Assembly (NCBI GenBank): GCA_905147135.1
Contig: LR990060.1
Coordinates: forward strand, 4,108,001-4,172,000
Reading direction: 5' to 3'
Source: Blastobasis lacticolella
Lineage: Eukaryota; Arthropoda; Insecta; Lepidoptera; Blastobasidae
DNA length: 64,000 nucleotides
The position numbers were made by a program, and so were the translations under genes. Within the stretch, counting starts at the first letter, position 1; every line of letters starts with the position of its first letter. The notes under the pieces were generated by a model, which saw only the letters and a program-made list of their open reading frames with translations, was not told the origin of the DNA and did not search any database. Positions 44,965 to 56,035 of this stretch are shown here, in pieces.

Positions 44965-45175
44965 GTGCTCTGTGTATCTGTGGAGGTGTTCCTCTGTTTG
45001 TGGCGTCGTAGCTCCCGAACGGATATACCGATTTGGATGCGATTTTTCTATTTGAAAGCCAGTGAAATCGATATAGTTCTTAGCTTTGTTTCAATAACAT
45101 CGGTTTAGTAGCTTAGAAAATATTTGAGTATTGGTAAAATTGGTCAGGGGTTATTCGACTTTTTCTGTCGATTAT
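44965..45175 (+). repeat. Dispersed repeat with 'cgtagctcccgaacgga' block
   Basis: GGCGTCGTAGCTCCCGAACG, GATATACCGATTTGGATGCG. Related reverse stretches lie at 59850-60005 (TAAACCGATTTTAATAATAC, GAAAACCGCATCGAAATCGC, TTAGGAGCTACGATGTCAC) and 490-560 (AGAGAAAACCGCATCCAAAT). Probably Helitron-like, but no end was recognised. Confidence 0.45.
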
Positions 45176-45753
45176 ACTTCAAAGCTTACTTTACAATAGC
45201 TACCAAAACCGGTGACCAAATACGGACGTACGTAACCCGTATCTGTAGCATGATCTCTACGGAGACAAATCCTTAAGAAAAAACGATCCCGCCATAAATA
45301 AAGCTGGCACAGACAGCCGCTAGATTTCCATCGCATCATTATTTCGCAGTCGGGGTGGACAGAAAAATCAGTCTCATCGATATTCAGAGAAGTCTCAGTC
45401 ACGGCTCTGAATACAAAGCGGGGTGTCTGTCGGCGTGATGAGGTATGCAGCTACTCCCTAGTAGGGGAGGATAGTGACTGAGCTAATGGTTCTTGGTTGG
45501 GGAAAAACGTGCTCGATTCATGATGAGAATTGAGGCGTGATGAAGTCATTATCTAAGGATATAGAGAATACATAACAACAAGTTAATAATAAAAAGCATG
45601 GATAGCGCTGATCTATACTAATCGCCAGATATAGATACGCTTAAAGTCCAATTCAAACAATGTTGGAGCACTACAGGCCTATACATTATTACATTTGTTT
45701 TATACACTTCTTTTACTCAAATTCAGATACATTATTATCAATTCTTTACATAA

Positions 45754-45947
45754 TATAAAACAAAGTCGCTTGCCGCCGTCTGTCCCTATTTTTCTATGTA
45801 CGTCTATGTAAGCTTAGATCTTGTAAATTACGCAACGGATTTGAATGCGGTTTCCAACAATAGATAGAGTGATTCAAGAGGAAGGTTTATAAGAAAGAAA
45901 AACACAAAGGAGGTGTACGCGAACGAAGTCTCGCCGGGTCCTCTAGT
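45754..45947 (+). mobile_element. Helitron-like element, near complete
   Basis: TATAAAACAAAGTCGCTTGC, CGCCGTCTGTCCCTA, AATTACGCAACGGATTTGAA, GATAGAGTGATTCAAGAGGA, ending CGCCGGGTCCTCTAGT. This is the longest copy. The start block alone occurs in reverse at 2013, 8420 and 15050, and in plus at 9553. Confidence 0.55.
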
Positions 45948-46039
45948 AGGTACATAATTTACTGAAAAAGAATCAAAGAAAAACAAAGGAACCGCAAAAA
46001 GAAATGAACGCGCACGAAGACACTATAATTACCTCTAAT

Positions 46040-46105
46040 GTAATTACTTAAAGCCTTTAAGTCCGCCAATTGTGTTATTGTGTAATATTTTTTTTAAATA
46101 AATAA
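46040..46105 (+). repeat. LINE 3' tail, 'cttaaagc' family
   Basis: AAAGCCTTTAAGTCCGCCAA then TTGTGTTATTGTG and TTTTTAAATAAATAAAT. Short, but in the same order. Confidence 0.5.
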
Positions 46106-46840
46106 ATTGTTTTTGTCTATGCTCGTGCGGCGTTTCATGCACTTTCTATTTTGTTTTTTTACGTTTGTCCACGTTTTTTGATGGTAAAGTCGTAACCAAT
46201 ATGTTTCCTACTTCTAGATGTTATTTATTTATTTATTGCTGGTTTTGACATTAATGTAGAGTCGTTAGGCACATACAAAAATAAGTTAGGCACCTGAGGG
46301 TCTAAATAGGCTACATTAGCATCTAATATTATGATTTATATTAGAGTGCCACCAACTTCACTAATCCAGTGAATAATACTGGAACTAAGTGACGTCAACT
46401 AAGTCATGTCAATGTCAACAACAGCGACGCTACAGATAAGTCTATGACAAACTAATGTGGTATTTTTAGATCCCCAATATGATTCTGATATTGACGTCTT
46501 TTGTACATTTGACATTTTACGTAGCTAACCACCATAACCGACTGTGCTACAGAAATCTTGACAAAAACAGTATAAATTCTGCTCTCCGTCAGCCGAAAGA
46601 ATGAATTGATAACCGAGTAACGTCTATCGCCGACAAATCTCCATCCATTATCGGAATTGGTACTAACGGACAACTCGTGAATAGGGCAACCTACACAGGC
46701 TTCGCAGCTATGCTATAATATGTCTACTTACACGGAACTGAAAAAAATACGGAGGGATACTCTCTAAGATCATACGTAATCCTCAGGGATACGTGGGAAA
46801 TAGGTGTCTGGTGCCTGCCAGTATCAGGCCCCGTGGGTGA

Positions 46841-46995
46841 CGCAAGAAGCGATGGATCGACATTGCTGAGTTGGATGCGAGAACCAACGGCCTACGACGC
46901 GAGGATGCCGAGGACCGGGCGAAGTGGAGGAGAATGAGTAAGAAAGCGGACCCTGGCTGAGGGCGGGATAAACATTAGGACGATGATGATGACTC
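46841..46995 (+). pseudogene. RTE-F protein C-terminus and 3' end
   Basis: The plus frame 46841-46960 reads KKRWIDIAELDARTNGLRRE, DAEDRAKWRRMSKKADPG and a stop. KKRW-D---D---NGL-- -DA-DR-KWR is a standard RTE-type ending. After the stop, GGGCGGGATAAACATTAGGA and CGATGATGATGA form the 3' end. This is the clearest RTE-F copy in the window. Confidence 0.78.
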
Positions 46996-47144
46996 TCTGT
47001 GATCATAGGTGTGTCATAAAAATAGCACGCCGTCATCGTCGTTTTTCACCAAGATAAAGAAGGAACATACGTCTTGGCGTCCCATTTTATAATAAATGGG
47101 GGCGTGCAAATGTGGGCCCCTAAAAATTTATAATCTATACACAA

Positions 47145-47322
47145 TATAAAACAAAGTCGCTTTCCGCCGTCTGTCCCTATGTATGCTTAGATATTTTAAA
47201 CTACGCAACGAATTTTAATGAGGTTTTAACAATAGATAGAGTGATTCAAGAGGAAGGTTCATAAGTAAGAAAAAAGGGTAGGTAGGGTACAGTAGGTGTA
47301 CGCGAACAAAGTCTAGTCTAGT
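47145..47322 (+). mobile_element. Helitron-like element
   Basis: ATATAAAACAAAGTCGCTTT, CCGCCGTCTGTCCCTATGTA, TTTAAACTACGCAACGAATT, GTACGCGAACAAAGTCTAGT: same order as the 45754 copy. Confidence 0.55.
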
Positions 47323-47494
47323 TAAATATATAATATCGTCCATCTGCGACTAGCCGATGACCCTAAATCCCGGCGTTATGTAGATTAGATGTCTGCTTGT
47401 CTTGTCGAATAAGATCTTGGAGATTTCTCAGTCTTCCCGCAAATAATCCCGGACTTTTTCCTTCTTTACGCAATTATCTAAATAATTAGTTCAG

Positions 47495-47725
47495 GTATAC
47501 GAATCGATCCTGGCCAACAATATCCTTGCGAAACTGATAATCTAAGTTAAGCAACGCACATAGAGTTCGGGAATGGATGTTCTATGACCGCATCGTACTT
47601 TGAACTTCAGCGGTAGAGTAGAATAGCACAAAACCTTCAACTCGGCGATCCTAACGGCACTGTGAGGTCTCATAGTAACGTTTCTGAGGGGCAATGAGCA
47701 GTTTTCCAAAAGGTATCTAAAGCAT
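47495..47725 (+). repeat. 5S-rRNA-like repeat
   Basis: TCTAAGTTAAGCAACGCACA, then GGGAATGGATGTTCTATGAC and CGTACTTTGAACTTCAGCGG. Body CGATCCTAACGGCACTGTGA, AGTAACGTTTCTGAGG. The AAGTTAAGCAACG block is exactly the conserved 5S internal promoter segment. Confidence 0.55.
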
Positions 47726-47741
47726 TCCTAACCACTCACTA

Positions 47742-48054
47742 GATGGCGCCCCGACAATTTTGGTAATTGATAATCGCTTGAAATAGGTTTTTAGCAAACA
47801 GGATCTAAACACTGGGTACGTTGTATTGGATAATATTGTATTTGTCAATAGTTTTCAACCATTTTAGAGGTTGTAATAATAATGGAACATAGTGCCAACT
47901 TCTATAAATATTTATTTTACATTCCGTTCAACCTTTAACAGTTATGTTATTAATAAACATTTTATTTTTAAGTTTAGTATTTATTGGCTGTATGAAATCC
48001 CTGCCACCATCATACAGATTAAAAAAAGATTACCAAAATTGTAGGAGCGCCATC
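47742..48054. mobile_element. TA-flanked MITE with GATGGCG ends
   Basis: The left end GATGGCGCCCCGACAATTTT, GGTAAT and the right end ATTACCAAAATTGTAGGAGC, GCCATC are inverted. TA flanks both sides (47740-47741, 48055-48056). The interior is AT-rich, with no coding frame. Confidence 0.68.
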
Positions 48055-48125
48055 TATTGATGCTTTTTGAAACCAACTATCAATACCTACTGGAAAATTC
48101 CTCATTCTAGCGCTGTGACGTCACA

Positions 48126-48318
48126 AATTCGACATTTACTCCATCCAAAAAACTGTATTAAAACGTCACTGAAATTAGCCTTTGACAATATATGACTGTC
48201 GAAGATAGTTGAGTAAATAAGTTTTTGCTGCAATAGACATTTCAATGTCATTATTAATGGAGATATGTGGCTAGATAAACTGTCGAATTCGAGATGTCAC
48301 AGCGCGAGAGATAAACCC
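48126..48318 (+). mobile_element. MITE-like repeat, copy 2
   Basis: Its ends, GTCACAAATTCGACATTTA (near 48119) and AAACTGTCGAATTCGAGATG (near 48279), are inverted relative to each other. Interior AACTGTATTAAAACGTCACT and TGACAATATATGACTGTCGA match the 3965 copy. Confidence 0.6.
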
Positions 48319-48524
48319 CTAATTGTAATTAGTTTAGGTATAATATTGTATTTTAAAATTTATTCATGAAGCATTAAAACAGATTATAACAATGATATAA
48401 ATAACTACAGACTACTAATTACAAATTTACAACTATTACAACAAACTTACAAATAAAAAAATTGTCCCAGGTCCACGGTATTAGGAATGCTGCCTAGAAG
48501 GCTGGCCGCATTATCCCGTTTAGG

Positions 48525-48730
48525 TATAGGAATCGATCATGGTCCACAGTATTCTTGCGGGACTGGTAACTAAAGTTAAGCAACGCATGCAGAGTTTCAT
48601 ACTTTGAACTTCAGCGGTCGTGTACTCGAGTAGAATAGCAACTAAACCCCTCAACTTACGGGGATCCTAACGGTACTGTAAGATCTCATTGTAAAGTTTC
48701 TGACCACGAGCACTTCTCTCACTCTTTGCA
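48525..48730 (+). repeat. 5S-rRNA-like repeat
   Basis: CGGGACTGGTAACTAAAGTT then AAGCAACGCATGCAGAG, ACTTTGAACTTCAGCGGTCG, GGATCCTAACGGTACTGTAA. Collinear with 47495 apart from a deletion of the second 5S block. A body piece recurs at 48880. Confidence 0.55.
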
Positions 48731-49199
48731 CTTCATACACCTATTTACTTACATCATCAGGCGTGTTTCTAACTTTTCAGTTTTTTATTAGCAGTCGGGG
48801 TTTTTAGTTTTGTACTACTTTTCTTTTTCTTTTTGACAGGCGCATAGTGCCGATCGCCATACAAATAATGTCAGTTTAAACCCCATAGTAACGTTTCTGA
48901 ATACGAGTGTCATTCTATCCGAATCGCATCTCGCATCCCAGCATAGGTACTATCAGCAATAAACATGTCCCACCCACACCAACCGCACACGCTGAGCGGG
49001 GGCCTGCGTGTGACGTCACAAATTATCCAGTATTCACTATTCAGTTGCGAAATTACGCGCCACTCGCTGCAGCGATTTCAGCGAATCCAGTACAGCGTTC
49101 GGCGTAAATACGCCGACGAAAGGGCGATTCGTTGGGGCGTTCTAGGCGTAAATTTGATGCCGAAACTGGGGCTACTATGATTATGTTGCATTGTAGAAA

Positions 49200-49490
49200 A
49201 TGATTTTCATTCATGCCATTTCCGTCATTCATAATCACAGTCCAGGACTCAGGGCCCACGAAAAGGTAGGTTATTGCCATAATCTCTACGCTTGGTTAGC
49301 GGATTGGAGATCGCAGTAATAATCGTAATCTCATCGTAATAAATATAACAATGGAAAACGCTGCTGCCATTTTCCAGTCTATAGAGACTTTAGATTTTAT
49401 TGTCTCGAAAACTTTAGTCGCCTCGTAAGACACCCACGAGTGTAAGGGGCTGGTGCTATTCTGCTATGCCGGACACCACACGGCCTATTA
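49200..49490 (-). repeat. Repeat D copy, diverged
   Basis: CAGGACTCAGGGCCCACGAA, AATGGAAAACGCTGCTGCCA, AGACACCCACGAGTGTAAGG, GACACCACACGGCC. Confidence 0.6.
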
Positions 49491-49581
49491 GATTTGGGGA
49501 CAGAGTCCTACCATCTGATAAGATACCCACGCTTCACTACTCTTCAACCACAACCTTCAAAGGTGGCCATGGATTTTATTA

Positions 49582-49826
49582 AATTAAATAAATAAATAAA
49601 TATGCTTCAACAAATTCACACAGCGTCATCTAACCCCTAAAGTAAACAAGCTTGTGTTATGTGTGTTAAATAAATGATAAACTAATTATTTACTTGTTTT
49701 AAATACATATTATACATAGACCCGTAACCCGTAAATTTATCATTTCAATTTCTATTCGATCGGGAATCGGACCCGAGACCTTTGCGTGGCGACCGGCATG
49801 TTAACCAACAGGACCTCAGGTCGTCA
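49582..49826 (-). repeat. SINE-A copy, reverse orientation, diverged
   Basis: The plus strand starts with an AAATAAATAAATA tail, then CACACAGCGTCATCTAACCCC, and ends with GGGAATCGGACCCGAGACC and CCTCAGGTCGTCAG. Confidence 0.68.
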
Positions 49827-50832
49827 GAAATTAATATCACTATAGGGATAGGCTGGGTCTAGCTAACAGAGCTTCTAAGAGAGATCCGCCTTTTAGTGGT
49901 CGCCGTGAAATTTATCGCACCCCAGCGTAATAGCTCACAGATACTCATTTGTAACAACAGGAGAGGGATGGGCGCGTTTCCAATCGATTCAGGGGGTATG
50001 AGACCCCTTTCTTGGGTTTCAGTTCTTAAACTATATGTTTTATGAAGTTTTTGTAAGGAATTTCGTAAGAAGGCAACACTATTGTGGATTAATTCGTATT
50101 AAGGCAAGGATAATATGGCATTATCATTTCTGAAATATTAAAAGCATTATTGTAGAAATAGAAAAATGTTTTATTCACACAGAAAAACACCACAATAATA
50201 AAATACACATTAATGGCGACATGCACCAACTTTTTAAACGTATTTAAGAATTTTGTGCATCCCCGGTTAAAACGACAAAAACAAACACATAAGCGGTAAG
50301 TACCTAGATTAACAAACGAAGAAACAAAAATAATGTATGAGTACGGTAGCCTGTAGAGACGTAGAGTGGCCACACCTCTGTCTTCTATTACTAATTATTT
50401 TCTGTCCGTTCCCTTTACACTCGATTATACCAACCATTCAAAGGGGTCTCAAGCCCACCCCTTTCCCATCCCTACAGCTTGGATCTAGTGACGTAACATG
50501 GTTGCTGTTAATTAATACCAGTGCTCCCTGCAAGCGTACGGTGTGCGGCTGCCGGTTACAATGGTAACCAATTTAATATGCTCCGTTGTAGCTCATGCGG
50601 GGTAGACTGTACATGTTGGGTATATCATGAATGCGTATATTCTGGGCGCGTTTGACGAAATGTGGTTTGGGAATTGATATCCAGTTGGATACTTCGAAAT
50701 TAGAAATGAAAATGAAGGAGGTCAACGAACCAAGTTCAACAGTTGACAAGCAGTTCAATAATAATGTTCAAAAATTAAAGACTGACATACCTACCCTATT
50801 TTGTCATCACAACAGTAATGCAAGATCAGAGC

Positions 50833-50985
50833 AGAAATTGTAACGATGAATTTTAATTATAAGTATGTATTTTAAATATGAGTACCTACCTATAAGTAGT
50901 TTATCAGTTATCTAACACCAATAACACAATATTTGCTTACTTTGGGTCTAGATAGTGCTGTGTGAATTTGTTCAAGTACGTTTAA
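50833..50985 (+). repeat. SINE-A copy lacking the tRNA-like head
   Basis: It begins within the body (GCAGAAATTGTAACGATGAA) and runs to GATAGTGCTGTGTGAATTTG. The head is missing, as expected for a 5'-truncated retroposed copy. Confidence 0.6.
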
Positions 50986-51732
50986 TTATTATTTATTCCT
51001 CATCTCCCCTAACCAGCTTTAAGCATCAGAAAATACCTTCAAAGTATAAAAAAAATATAACTGATTCACAATTAAGTATTTCGTATGACAAAATAGGCAT
51101 CAAAACGACACTTTGTTCCATGCAATCAATATTCCCTGAACTTAACTTGGTAATCCATAAACAGCAGGTACAACAAACTTAAACGATTACTAAGCCAAGG
51201 GACGTGTACGAAATCGCAATGGCCGATTATTGGCGATCTCTTTTTTCCTTCGAAAACTTTTATCCGCAAAATCTCCGACCTCATAATAAGAACTCCTGCG
51301 TAACATTCCCCTATAAATCACCTCGAGCCCCCGAGTTATCTTTAAACAAATTATCATTCAGTTTGCGATTTGTGTTTGACAATAAATTTTCAAATTCTGG
51401 CGCGGCGCGTCGTAACTTTGGACACAATTTGCGAATATCATTAGGTGGTGCTCGAGGCGGTTTGAGATCGAGGCTTGGCTTCATTATGGCGGAAATGAAG
51501 ACTTCTACAAATAATAGAACCATATATTTCGGATGTCACAACAGGGTCCGAGATACAGACATACATATATATAAGCGGTAGGCAGAGACCACATTGTTCG
51601 ACTTGCTACGGTCGTGCCAAATCGCTCTTACTTCTTCCATATTTCATAAGTACATGCTCGTCGAAATGTAACTTCTATTATCAAATATTCGATTAACGCT
51701 TATTGGATTGAAAGATTACTCAAAAATCTTCC

Positions 51733-51845
51733 TCACGTCTTCCCACTTCTTGTCCACTTTGCTCGGTCTGCGGCTTGATTGGTGATAACTTTGTTGGTAC
51801 GTGTGTCATCCTTAACGACGTCAAGCCATCGCTTCTTGCGCCGAA
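51733..51845 (-). pseudogene. RTE-F C-terminus fragment
   Basis: The minus frame reads RRKKRWLDVVKDDTRTNKVI, TNQAADRAKW, matching KKRW-D...DRAKW of the 46841 copy. Confidence 0.65.
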
Positions 51846-51998
51846 CTCTCCGTAATAATAATCTAAACGCCTTCAAGGCTGGAGTGAGTAGACTGTTCCA
51901 AGACAGGCATGATCCATCTTCGGCCGCATTCTCACTTACCAACAGGTGAGATGGAGGTCAAATGCCTGTCTTCTCTAATACCAATATAAAAAAAAGAA
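51846..51998 (+). repeat. LINE-P C-terminus and 3' end
   Basis: Plus frame LNAFKAGVSRLFQDRHDPSS, then AACAGGTGAGATGGAGGTCA and AATGCCTGTCTT, with an A-rich tail. It lies next to an RTE-F fragment on the other strand. Confidence 0.6.
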
Positions 51999-52702
51999 TT
52001 ACAACATCGATCACCTTGAAATATTAACGGAACAATCTGCATAGTACCTCCTATCTAACAAAAAACAACTAATAAAATGGGACAATGCATAAGAAGGCGA
52101 GCGCTCGCAAGGATGCGAACGCTTTCAAAAATTGGGCCCAAGATCTCTGCAAATATTCGACTAACCCATAGCATCCTATTACATTTTCAAAATGAAAAAG
52201 CCTTTACCACTAGGGAATCAAAATAAAAAAAAGGGAAGCTTCCAAATAATAAAAAAAATATTTTTAGAATTATAAATTGGTTTGCTATTTCCGGAGATTA
52301 CCCCGGACAAAACTCTACAACTTATCCACTCATAATATTAGTAATAGATTCTCCGCCGCCGGACACTACACTACAAATCGCCTCTAGCGAAGATTACGTA
52401 CAACATATATCTTGCACCAAAGCTAGCCTGTACCAAAAACTACAACCGAGCAATGCACTTAATCAACGCAATGGACTACATCCGAACAATCGCTGGAGCA
52501 TTAACGGTTGTTATGCTTCGCTTAATCGCGAAACTTGCATGAGTTATGCCCCAACTTCAAGCATTCACACTCACTTTAGCTCGTTTACTTGTTTTGCATT
52601 GCTATTTATTAGCTTGTAGGACGTTCACGAGTTTTCTTGTTGGAAGGGCAGATGGAACTTTGGCACTCTACGATGGATATCTCTGACCCCTCATCGTATT
52701 CC

Positions 52703-52923
52703 TCATATCTGAGGGTCGTGACCTCTCTCCCTCATCCTGTCACGGATAAAGGCACGCGACCTTTTCCTGTCCTCAACACAGTGCAGAGCCTCGTACTTAG
52801 TATGTGGATCTAATCGGACAAACGCATTGGGCTACGACGTCTAGGTCTTTTGCCATCTACCTTTCCAGTGATCATCAGTCTTTCGAGGCTCTCCCCGTCG
52901 TTTTCCGTCGTTATCTCTGCCAT
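52703..52923 (-). pseudogene. LINE protein C-terminus (different RTE-like family)
   Basis: The minus frame reads ESLERLMITGKVDGKRPRRR, SPMRLSD and a stop. In other frames RDRMRERGHDPQI follows before a stop. LERL-VTGKV-GKR-RGRSP-RW-D is a known LINE ending. Stops and frameshifts make it dead. Confidence 0.6.
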
Positions 52924-53547
52924 TAAACTCCATAATACGTTGGAGCTCTAATCATGATTATTTAGCTTCACCCATATGTCAATGGCTCGCCATACTCACA
53001 AATAACTACACTATCACTGGTAAACTTCGACACGTTTTAAATACTCTTTATTTTATTCTATCAGTATTACGTCCTTATACTATAATACCTAAAGCTACAC
53101 AAGACAAGACGTGTTAACTTAATATGATGACTTTGAAGCTATAGGTAATAATCTCCGACACACACATCGCCTGCTGAAGTTCAGTCACGCGTCGCCGTAA
53201 TATAAACACGTTTAAAAATACTATCTGCCTAGTCTCGTAGCTTTATAGTGCGGGAGTCGACGACATAAACAATACAAAACTCTTTATATCCACACCAGAT
53301 AACACAATTACACATAGAAAATATATGGTAGACTTGTAACTAACATAAACTTGGACATAAACATAAACATTGCATTTGCAATGCATTGCAATATTTTTGC
53401 CTTTATGTTGTCGAGCATATAATATTAAACTAAGAACGATTTTTGCAAATATGTACCTACCTTCATCTTTTGCAACAAAAATTGGTCAAGATAAATTTTC
53501 ATTTGATTTCCGTTTATGTCGTTTTAAAACAAACAGGATGCAATACT

Positions 53548-53692
53548 TAAGGCGCTGTTCTAATTGGAAACGGTCCTGCCACCATGGTCGTACGACGGAC
53601 GTCGCCCGACCAATAGGAGACCTCAAAACCGCGTGTCGCACGACCATGATCGTACAACCGTTGCCAATTAGGCCAGCACCTAATTCTTTTGT
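53548..53692. mobile_element. Palindromic MITE, 'gcgctgtcctaattgg' family, copy 3
   Basis: It runs from TAAGGCGCTGTTCTAATTGG to TTGCCAATTAGGCCAGCACC. The two ends are inverted and the middle holds GTCGTACGACGGACGTCGCC. Confidence 0.6.
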
Positions 53693-54379
53693 TTATTTAT
53701 TGCTTATGTTTTGTTTTCAATATTGGCATTACTTTTTTATATTTTTTCTTACACCTTGTTTAGTAAGCCAATTCGTTTCTCATGCATATTCCCTATTCCA
53801 TCAATAAAGATTACAAACTACAATCATTATCCTGTCAATACAAAAGAATATTATAAAAAAGCAAAAGTAACTTTGTCTATCTGTTACGTTTTCTGGTTTC
53901 CTGTATTTATAGGCCTCTGCGACACAAAATAATATCTTAGTGCATAACCTACCGAAAAAGTGCTACTCAATTTATGTGTTAAGTGGAAATAAATATTTTT
54001 TACTTTTTTCTTTACTTTTCAGTCACATATAGATAACATCATACGATAACCTGGGGGAAAATATTTATAGATGAAACGGATATCCGGCCACTATCCGGTA
54101 TCCGGCCTATCCGGCCATAATTTACTATCCGGCCGGATGCCGGATAATGCGTTAATATCCGGCCGGATACCGGATAGTAAAAAATGTATGAAAAGTCCAT
54201 AAAAGTGATTTTGCTCATCGGAAATATATGCCCTTCTGTAGCAGTCGAGTAAAAAGTCGTCTCAAAACGTTTAAAAACCATAAATATTAACCAAAACACT
54301 ATTGATTATGTCGGCATCGGCGCCTATTCTACTCGTATCGTTCATTTGGTAGGTTAGTAAAAATTTGTAATAGTTTTCT

Positions 54380-54680
54380 GGTCTCTTCTTTTTGCACTAT
54401 GCCTTTTCCATTAGCTGGAGTCAGCTTTCCTTGTCTGCTTCCTCCATTTCTCTCTATTCTAAGCAGTAGCAGCGTCAACAATATTGTCCTTCAGGTCCCG
54501 TTGGTCCGCCGTCAGCCAGGTGGCGTGTGGGTGTCTTCCGCGTCAGCGAATCGTCGTCGCCAAATTTAGGGCTACATCTTTGGGGCGGCGGAGCACATGC
54601 CCATACCATCACATTGAGCGTTCTCAAATTTTCTCGGGCATAGGTGTGACTTTGTAACTTCAACGAGTGTGGACATTACG
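54380..54680 (-). pseudogene. Decayed LINE coding remnant
   Basis: The minus strand has NVMVWACAPP, and a shifted frame suggests the W-GHVLRRP motif that precedes the LINE C-terminus. On plus, CTTTTCCATTAGCTGGAGTC resembles antisense LINE coding sequence. Weakly supported. Confidence 0.35.
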
Positions 54681-54814
54681 TACTTTGCCCAACAGGGTGA
54701 CACCCGCTGTTCAGCATAAATGCGCATTTTTGTCGTGTGTAGTTTGACAAGTGCTGTTTACTATAATAATGTATTTAGTGTAATATTTTTCCAAAGTCAA
54801 ACAAGATACACAGG

Positions 54815-54905
54815 CTGTTACATAATATATGTATGAAGAAGTGAATTGGATGGATTCCTAAACGTATTAAAACGATAGGTACAACTATTTCACGTACGAC
54901 AGAAA
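54815..54905. mobile_element. Half copy of the long-hairpin MITE
   Basis: GTTACATAATATATGTATGA, AGAAGTGAATTGGATGG, AACGTATTAAAACGATAGGT: one arm only, inside the 54060-55251 element. Confidence 0.5.
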
Positions 54906-54944
54906 TAATAATAATAAATAAGCCTGAACGGGCGCCAAAATGAT

Positions 54945-55005
54945 AATTATAACACAAGCTTTGCTTACTTTGGGGCTAGATGGCGCTGTGTGAATTTGTC
55001 CACGT
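54945..55005 (+). repeat. SINE-A 3' end only
   Basis: CACAAGCTTTGCTTACTTTG followed by GGGCTAGATGGCGCTGTGTG matches the last 60 bases of the SINE-A copies. It lies inside the large inverted-repeat element at 54060-55251. Confidence 0.65.
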
Positions 55006-55455
55006 ATTTTTTTTATTCACATTAAACGAAGACTTTTATATAAGAAATAAAAGAAAAGAAAGAAATTACATAAACACATGCAGTCGCATAAAGTCCCACG
55101 CCGCGATCACAGCTTGCACAAACTTGTTCAGAGACTATGTCCTGCCGAATATCCGGCCGCCGGATATCCGGCTATCCGGCTAGGAGGCTGGCCAGATATC
55201 CGGTATCCGGTATCCGGTCAAACAACTATCCGTTTCATCTCTAAAAATATTACCGTACAGGTAGGTACCTATATAACCATTATCTAAAAATAAAAAAAAT
55301 GTTTCCGGACGAATTTGCACGCAGAAAATATCTGAAAATAGATTTCAAAAAATAGAAGTGTAATACATAATTTTAATATTACATCAAACGACATAACGTA
55401 TTTATTAATTTAATGAACGAGTTATTGTACACAAGACCGTGGATACATGAAACTT

Positions 55456-55495
55456 AACATTATTTTACAATATCTGCATATTGTAAAATAATGTT
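55456..55495. repeat. Perfect 18-bp palindrome with 4-base loop
   Basis: AACATTATTTTACAATAT (55456-55473) and ATATTGTAAAATAATGTT (55478-55495) are exact complements around CTGC. Confidence 0.7.
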
Positions 55496-55911
55496 CATGA
55501 ATGCCAGTAGCGCTATATTCTGTCGACAGTTTCTAGATAGGCATCTTATTTAAAAATAATTATTATAAATATTTTGTATACACATATTCGTTTTCAAACT
55601 TTATTTATTTTATCATTATTTTATTTTACAGATAATTGTACACATGAAAGTTTAAGGAAAAATACAAAACTTAATAATATGATTCCACAAATTTCTGTAC
55701 CACGTCTCCGGGACTACGGAGTATAAAACCCAATGTGGTGCGGACTCACGCGCCAGCTATCGAAAATTGGATCTCAACATCCATGGAGCGGGAGTAAGCC
55801 TTTGTGTGCATCCGAAAACAATCGCTTAAGGAACGATGGAAATTTCAGATTTTTACATAAATACGAGTATGTTAAGCAAAGACTGCATTGAACAGGGAAA
55901 TATGATAAGTC

Positions 55912-56035
55912 CGTGGAACAGGGTCACAGAGGTCGGATGGATTATTTGATCTGATAAATCCTGGATCATGGTCAAGGTGGACCCTGCCCATCGCGCGGGA
56001 GTTCACAACCGGGATATTGGCAAGATGGTTGTTCA
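55912..56035 (+). repeat. SINE-B 3' fragment
   Basis: GGTCACAGAGGTCGGATGG, AATCCTGGATCATGGTCAAG, GTGGACCCTGCCC and CAACCGGGATATTGGCAAGA match the SINE-B 3' half. Confidence 0.6.

Larger units (their letters stand above)
54060..55251. mobile_element. 1.2 kb inverted-repeat element with ATCCGG palindromes, carrying nested insertions
   Basis: The left end AATATTTATAGATGAAACGG, ATATCCGG and the right end CCGTTTCATCTCTAAAAATA, TT are inverted repeats. Both ends lead into clusters of ATCCGG/CCGGAT (54080-54180, 55145-55220). Inside lie a decayed LINE piece, half of the long-hairpin MITE and a SINE-A 3' end. Confidence 0.55.

Noticed and set aside
47495..47560. 5S rRNA gene
   Set aside because: Only the internal promoter blocks match; the flanks do not fold or align as a full 5S rRNA, and a non-5S body follows.
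51204..51581. Open frame of 125 codons
   Set aside because: No recognised motif, an overlapping minus-strand frame of similar quality, and no splice sites that would join it to another exon.
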